This document shows positions 57,904 to 64,000 of a DNA stretch of 64,000 nucleotides, in pieces. The position numbers and the translations under genes are program-made. The stretch is from the NCBI GenBank assembly GCA_027943335.1, contig BSBK01007029.1:1054001-1118000 (forward strand), written 5' to 3'. Under the pieces are notes generated by a model that saw only the letters and a list, made by a program, of their open reading frames with translations, did not search any database and was not told where the DNA came from. Source of the DNA: Chamaecyparis obtusa. Taxonomy: Eukaryota; Streptophyta; Pinopsida; Cupressales; Cupressaceae. Each line of letters starts with the position of its first letter. Positions within the stretch are counted from its first letter, which is position 1.

Positions 57904-58753
57904 TGTGAATAGGCTAAATAATTGAGAGGAGAAGTGAATTATTTATTCCAAAATAATTATTTACAAACTTGATTAATTTGGTATAAACTTAAACCTTCTA
58001 GATATTTAGAATAGTTAAGAACATGAGAGTACACAAATAACAAACACCATAACACTATGATTAATGTAGAAACCCAAGATGGGAAAAACCACACAGAAAC
58101 TAATTCTCATGAATAAAACATCAGTTAATGTGACACCAGTTAAGGTGATTTTTACAAGGGCTCACTGTCGATTTGCTCTGATACAAAAGATTTATCACAA
58201 GAAAAGGTCTTATAGACAAAATATGAACTGATATAGTTGCATCTCCATATTCATAAAATAATTCTGGTTAATGGCACCACAACAACTATTTGTAGTAGAT
58301 CTAGTTAGAGTTATTTTGCTAGCATTAACCAACCTTATGAAAAACTAAATAATCCTTTACGTTATTCTGCTTTACCTTCAAAATTACCCTTTTCACTTCT
58401 TATTTCTACTCACACACTTCACCACTAAGTATTCATTCACATATCCAAAACTAAATGCAACTATCATACTAAAAATGTTCGATACATTGCATGAATGTCC
58501 AAGTAGAAGAGATACCTATAAGAGATCTTGAAACACAAAAAATAAAGATATCCATCTAAAACTTCACATTACTACATTCACCAAATATGATAGATGTGCC
58601 AAATACATATTTTATCATTGCCGAAGTAGGGACATCCATTCTACATGATTCACTACTGTAATATACCGCATAGAATAGATCTGAGCTACATATTATCAGA
58701 GCACAACAAACTGGTTAAAGGGTTTTGACATCAATGACAACAAAAATTCAACA
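57904..58753 (-). repeat. LTR between ORF-X copy 2 and the second knuckle gag
   Basis: On the minus strand TGTTGAATTTTTGTTGTCAT...CCTATTCACA, 850 bp, TG...CA. ORF-X-like sequence lies upstream and a primer site plus gag downstream, so it is positioned as a 3' LTR for one unit and a 5' LTR for the next. It is only weakly similar to the minus-strand LTR at 54592-56048. Confidence 0.6.
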
Positions 58754-58779
58754 ATATTTCTTCTTTTGATTCATCTTCA

Positions 58780-60050
58780 TTTATGGCCCTAATGCCTTCA
58801 TCTATTTTCTTAGTCCTAAACTTCTTGATGTCCTTGTCGATATCTTTTCTACTACTGTCATCAACAATATTGATTTTACCCTTAGTGGCCTTTCATTTAT
58901 GTTTGTGTTTGATCTTTTCACTTGCTGAACCCCTTGTAGATTTTCTGGAGGAACCTTTCTTTGCAAGAGGGGAGGCAAATATGGATCTCATTATCCTCTA
59001 AGGAAAGCAGAATGGTCCTTCTCTAGAAAGAATAGAACTAAAGTTTTTGACATAGGATGCACACCAATTTTAGATAATTTCTCCTTATATATTTTTCCCT
59101 TTTTTAATCTCTGTAAAATCATATTATATATAATCTTAGAAGTAGTTATGAAACATTTCACTAAGGGATTGATCAAAAAACCAAGTATAATTTTCATATT
59201 ATTTTCCACTTCTTCCTTAGAAACTTCATATAGTAGAGTAGAATCCTTTTGGTTCTAGGTTGAACTACTTCAATGAAGCAATTATCTTTACCAACACAAA
59301 AGGTGATGTTGTCTTTGTATTTCTTCAATGAGGAGAAAGGAATTCTATCTCTTGGCTACATATTATTCTAAAAAAAATTAAACCATCCCAAAAAGAAATT
59401 ACTATATCGATCTTGATTGTAACCCGCATCCCTAATATATCATCGGATTTGAATTTTGATGGGGTTGAGATTTTTCCATATCTTATTCTTGATGATAGGG
59501 ACCCTCATTCGAAAACATGAATGTAGAGAAAATTATCAGATAAATGTACTTGAAAGGATACTTTCTTTGCTCCATATTTTTTCTAATTTTCCAACATTTG
59601 TTATTGCATAAGTTCACAAAGATCAAAGTGTTCACTAATTACCACCATCTCATATACAATATGAATAGTGATTGCAGAAATAGAGCCTTCACAATTTTGA
59701 AAATGGAATTTGTATCCAATTCACATAGTTGCAAACTTGACACCAAGGTTTAAGATGTCCTTAATGTTTAGTGCCCTTCCATCAAATTTTGCACTAGAAA
59801 GACTTTTCAATACATATGTTTTAGCCATCTTTAGGATAGGTAGAGTGATAATGTAGCAAGCCCAATCAAAAACCTACTCACCTTCTTTGTAATTTGATAC
59901 AACTTGTCTATGAATATGTAATCATCATGAACACTACTTAGAATAATTTTTACCTAATCGTCATTTATATCAAATACTAGAAAACTCTTCCAAATATCTA
60001 ATCTAAATTGTAGAATGTGATAGAACTCTAGTTAGTATGTTGATTGATCC
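58780..60050 (-). pseudogene. Second, diverged copy of ORF-X (partial)
   Basis: Minus-strand frames read collinearly with the 46.3-46.9 kb part of ORF-X: KIILSSVHDDYIFIDKLYQI corresponds to KIILTRIHDQFIWIGDHLVK; then VYEMVVISEHFDLCELMQQQ and LSDNFLYIHVF correspond to AYRMVKENMKYNLCKVLAQQ and GSLMVHMYIYI. Toward its 3' end are MENNMKIILGFLINPLVKC and a Lys/Ser-rich stretch (LAKKGSSRKSTRGSASEK, near 58930-58980) comparable to the basic linker of ORF-X. Stops and shifts are frequent. It shows that ORF-X is a conserved component of a family rather than a chance frame. The function is unknown. Confidence 0.55.
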
Positions 60051-60096
60051 TTCTCCACAAAATCTATCTATACATTGTCATATTTAGAATGAGTAA

Positions 60097-60768
60097 TGAT
60101 GTAGGATCATCTTAGGTTCTTGGCAATCTTGTATCACCAAAAATAAGTTAGAGTTGTTAGTTGTGCTCAATAGCTGCTTTTGGGCTCTCGGCGATGTATT
60201 CCTATTTCCACCGATGGGGCTCGGCTACCACTTGGTTTCCTCTTTTACTGAGTTGGCTCGGTTGTTCACCGAGTTGGTCTTCTACTACTCGGTAATCTTG
60301 CTCATCAAGTGGTTTATTTTGGATTTATTTGAGGCTAACTTATGAATTTAATCTTAGTCATGGAGTTAATGATTACATTGATCATTGGGAAGCATGTGGA
60401 CCTAGATCTATTCATTCCCTTCTCCAATGTCAAATCTAAAGGTCAACTTGTTTCAGTAGCCTCTTCTATAAATAAAGTAGTTTGTTGTAGATCTCAGGCA
60501 GCTAGAAAAAGGATAGAAGATAGGATCTAAAAGTGGAATCCTTGATGTTGGAGGACTATTTATATTTGAATCCTGATTGTATTTGGTCATAACTAGGAAG
60601 GCCTTACAGCCCAACATGTATGAATATTTCTATGGTGATTTTATATATATGAGATCTTTGCATTCTTTCTCACCTTGCTATTGTGTTGTTGCTTCCATGT
60701 GTTGATTTCATAGGAGGTTGGTAGTTGGGTGTACCTTTGGCCCCATCTTTCCTACCCTCCTTACGTCA
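60097..60768 (+). repeat. Gypsy 5' LTR
   Basis: TGATGTAGGATCATCTTAGG...CCTTACGTCA, 672 bp. Contains several CTCGG/ACCGAG boxes (60190-60300) and a short region GGAAGGCCTTACAGCC also found in the 29920 and nested gypsy LTRs. Confidence 0.85.
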
Positions 60769-60770
60769 AG

Positions 60771-60782
60771 TGGTATCAGAGT
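60771..60782 (+). other. Gypsy primer-binding site
   Basis: TGGTATCAGAGT after a 2-bp spacer, one change from the canonical initiator tRNA-Met site. Confidence 0.88.
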
Positions 60783-60911
60783 GAGGTTAGATCTTGATCT
60801 AGATTTGTGAATCTAGGTCTTTGGTCGAGGGTTCCTTCTTGTAAGACCTAGTTGGTATTTGTTGTAGGGTGGAAGATTGTGATCTGACCTGCAATTACAG
60901 AGGGTTTCAAG

Positions 60912-63900
60912 ATGGTTCGTGGGAGGTGAGATATAGATCCAGGCTTAGCTGATATGCTAAGATAAATTATTGCTAGGTTAGAAGTTGTTGAGACAGCCCA
61001 GCATTGAGGAATACATCTTGAGGATGTTAGTGATGAAGAAGTCGAAGATGAACAAGGTGAAGCAGAACCTGCACCTATGATGGATCAAGGTGAAGAAATA
61101 CTTTTGAAGGCATTGAAAAAATTGAAGTCTACACCACACTTCAATCCTCCTGAATATAGTGGAAGGCTCGATTCAGATGAGTTTATGGATTGGATAACTA
61201 AGATGGAAAAGTATTTTCAATATGTAAATGTCCCTATAGAAAAGAAGGTGAAAATTGCTAGTACAAAATTGAAATGTCATGCATCCTAATGGTGGGAGTA
61301 TCTACAATCAAACAGAAAAAGGAAAGGCAAAGACAAAATCAAGGTATGGAATAAGATGGTGAATAAATTGAAAGGCAAGTTCTTACCCTATGATTATCAG
61401 ATTAACCTAGTTAGGCGAATGCAAATTTTGAGGTAGAAAGATAGCTCGGTAAAAGACTATACTGAATAATTCTATAGATTAGACATCAGATCTGGACATA
61501 TTGAGGATGAGGTGGAAATAATTTCTAGATACCTAAATGGGTTAAGAGTTTCTATTCAAGAGGAAATCAATTTGGTCAAGTTGGAAAGTATTGAAGAAGC
61601 TTATCACTGTGTAGAAATTGAACAAAAGACATAAGCAAAGACAAAGAGGAAGAGGTGGTAGATTCCCTAGAGGGAGAGGTAGACCTTATGGTGAAAATAA
61701 TAGATCTGATCAAGACAAAACAAATTAGGACACAGGCAAGACTGAGTGGAAAGGTGAAATTTCTTTTAGAGGAAGAGGCAGTAACTACCGAGGTGGTTAT
61801 AGAAAAGGTGGATTCTGAGGAACTTGTTACAATTATGGAGAAGGACATAGGTCATTTGAGTGTACACATGCAAACAAGAAGGTCACTAACTGTAGAAATT
61901 CTTTGGTGCAAGAAGAATCACTGAATGAACCAGATAAGGATTGTAACTTGATGGTCAGAAGAGCACTATGGAGTGAAAGTAATAAGGAAGATTCAATAAG
62001 GAAAATTTTGTTCAAAACTAGATGCAGAGTTGTTGATAGTGTGGAAGGTAGTCATTGACAGTGGAAGCTTAGAGAATTTGGCATCTATGGAAATGGTTGA
62101 AAATTTATAGTTGGAAAGGTTGAAACACCCCAAGTCGTATCAAATTTCATGGATCAAGGATGAGAATACACTATTGGTAAGTGAACAATGTTATGTGAAT
62201 TTGAAAATTGACAAGTACTATGATAAGGTGTTATGTGATATCATGCCCATGGATTGTTGTCATATTTTTTTGGGTAGACCTTGGCAATATGATAAACATG
62301 CTATATATGATGGAAGATTTCATAAATATACTATTTGGGCTAATGGGAGAAGACAAATATTGTTACCTTTGATTCAAGAATCTGTTGGTAATGTTTGTAC
62401 ATATGTGAAAGTTTGTTTAATGGAAGGAAGAAAGTTTGTTAAGGATTTAAAGAAGAATGATGTATGTTTTGTTGTCATTCCTAACAAACCGAGTTAGAAA
62501 ATAGTGGATAGTATCCCTGAAGAGGTTGGTAAGATACTCACTGAGTATAGAGAGATCATTTCTGATAATGTACCTAATGGTTTAGCACCGAAGAGAAGCA
62601 TTGATCATTGTATGGATTTGATTCTTGGAGCTATTTTACCAAATAATGTACCACATTAGTTGACACCTACGGAGAATGAGGAACTTAACTGAAAAATCCA
62701 AGAGTTTTTGCAGAAAGGCTTTATCTGAGAAAGTTTGAGTCCATGTGCAGTACCGGCTGTATTGGAACCTAAGAAGAATGGAGAGTGGTGAATGTGTATT
62801 GATCCTAGAGAAATCAACAAAATAACAGTGAAATATCAATTTCCTATACCAAGAATGGATGACATAATGGATTAACTGTGTGAAGCAAAGTATTTTATCA
62901 AAAATTATTTGAAGAGTGGATATCATGAGATCAGAATTAGAGAAAGTAATGAATGGAAGACTAATTTCAAGATAAGAGAAGGTTTGTATGAGTGGTTGGT
63001 TATGCCTTTTGGTTTAACTAATGTACTGAGTACTTTTATGAGATTGATGAATGAGGTTTTGAAGAAATTCTTAGGTAAATTTGTGATTGTATACCTAGAT
63101 GACATTCTGATATTCAGTATGACGAGACAAGAACATTTGTTGCACATTAAACAAGTATTTTAGAAATTGAAAGAAGAAAAGTTGTTGATTAATTTGAAAA
63201 AGTGTTCCTTCATGAAAGAAGAGATTGTATATTTTGGATTTTTTATTTTAGTTTATGGTTTGAAAATTGATCTTGAGAAGATTGAAGCTATTTTGAATTG
63301 GCCTACACCTAAAAATGCTATTGAGGTAAGATCATTTCATGGTTTAGAAATTTTTTACCAAAAGTTCATCAGAAATTTCAGTTCAATTTGTAATGCTATG
63401 ACTGGGACTATGAGAGGAGATAAAAGAGAATTCAAGTGGACACATGGAGCTAATAAAACTTTTGAGACTTTGAAGTAGAAAGTTGTTGAATTATCTATGT
63501 TAGCTTTACCTGATTTTAATAAGGTATTTCAAGCTGAATGCGATGCAAGTGGAAGTGTAATAAGAGTTGTGTTGAGTCAAGAGGGTAAACCTATTGCTTT
63601 CTTTAGTGAGAAATTGAATGATGCAAAAAGTAAATATTTTGTGTATGATCGAGCTATTGTTCAAGCCCTAAAGAAATGGAGATATTATTTAATACCGAGT
63701 GAATTTGTGTTGCATATTGATCGTAAGGCTTTACAATATTTGGGTAGTCAGAATAAGTTGAATCAGAGACATATGAAATGGGTTTAGTATTTATAGAGTT
63801 ATACATTTGTGATAAAACATAAGAGTGGAGTCACTAACCGAGTTGTTGATGCATTGAGTAGAAGAAGATATTTGATGACTAGAAATGAGAATTGAAGTTC

Positions 63901-64000
63901 TTGTTTTTTATGACATGAAAGATTTGTATGAAACTAACCCTGATTTTTCTAAGCCATGGAGAAAGTGTAGAGCACCTATTCAAGATTAACCGAGTGCTAA
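60912..64000 (+). pseudogene. Gypsy gag-pol (gag, protease, RT, start of RNase H), decayed
   Basis: Gag from ATG 60912: FNPPEYSGRLDSDEFMDWIT, KMEKYFQYVNVPIEKKVKIA, VWNKMVNKLKGKF, IEDEVEIISRYLNGLRVSIQ, and a defective zinc knuckle (CYNYGEGHRSFEC, about 61829-61861, one residue short). The protease region includes YDKVLCDIMPMDCCHIFLGR (about 62210-62280). RT follows: [62 protein letters not shown], and the active site YLDD at 63092-63103, then [16 protein letters not shown]. Next come the connection and RNase H parts (AECDASGSVIRVVLSQEG, KPIAFFSEKLND, VLHIDRKALQYL) and the end of RNase H (KSGVTNRVVDALSRR) near 63860. Frequent TAG/TGA stops replace Trp or Gln codons. It may encode nothing functional today. 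Confidence 0.92.

Larger units (their letters stand above)
60097..64000 (+). mobile_element. Ty3/gypsy retrotransposon, 5' part, runs off window
   Basis: 5' LTR 60097-60768, primer site 60771, then gag, protease, RT and RNase H. The 3' half (integrase, chromodomain, 3' LTR) lies beyond 64000. The integrase/chromodomain fragment at 28.9-31.1 kb has a related LTR and shows what the missing end probably looks like. Confidence 0.9.

Noticed and set aside
1..64000. CRISPR arrays, rRNA, tRNA or bacterial operons
   Set aside because: No regularly spaced repeats with unique spacers and no RNA gene were seen; the tRNA-like sequences are 12-nt retroelement primer sites.

Overview
This window looks like a gene-poor stretch of a large seed-plant nuclear genome. 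Evidence: split exons of plant genes with canonical GT/AG junctions, low GC, and mostly decayed plant-type transposons (CACTA/EnSpm, Ty1/copia, Ty3/gypsy chromovirus) whose primer sites match initiator tRNA-Met. The long introns and deep LTR nesting fit a gymnosperm best, but that is inference. There are no bacterial operons, CRISPR arrays, rRNA or tRNA genes.

0-10.5 kb and 21.5-24.1 kb: short, splice-consistent exon sets, all on the minus strand, from an importin alpha, a TCP-1/CCT alpha chaperonin subunit, an unrecognised possibly membrane protein and a C2-domain synaptotagmin-like protein. None is complete. Between them lie tandem repeats and unclassified AT-rich DNA.

11.1-19.5 kb: a decayed minus-strand CACTA (EnSpm) transposon with a TNP2-type transposase ending in a long Asp tract, a second ORF resembling the plant EnSpm accessory protein, and between them a 248-codon exon encoding a SET-domain (histone-lysine methyltransferase-like) protein.

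24.4-36.8 kb: fragments of copia and gypsy elements: a copia RNase H end; a chromovirus integrase plus chromodomain and 3' LTR; a copia RT/RNase H and LTR; a minus-strand LTR fragment; and a gag remnant.

36.8-56.0 kb: a nested cluster. A minus-strand LTR (36797-36842 plus 54592-56048) is split by an LTR element (36843-54586). That element carries a coiled-coil/CCHC gag and a roughly 1,050-codon ORF of unknown function (called ORF-X here), and no recognisable pol. It is interrupted by a full-length copia (39358-45889) and by a gag-protease-only gypsy element (48752-52798, minus). Near-perfect or perfect 5-bp target duplications support each insertion.

56.8-60.05 kb: a second, diverged set of the same two unusual ORFs on the minus strand, in the order ORF-X, LTR, primer site, coiled-coil/CCHC gag. 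60.1-64 kb: 5' LTR, gag, protease and RT of a gypsy element that runs off the window; its LTR is related to those at 29.9 kb and 48.8/51.8 kb.

The strongest candidates for something undescribed are the pol-less coiled-coil/CCHC plus ORF-X family and the SET domain inside the CACTA element. All exon boundaries and similarities were judged by eye without database searches.
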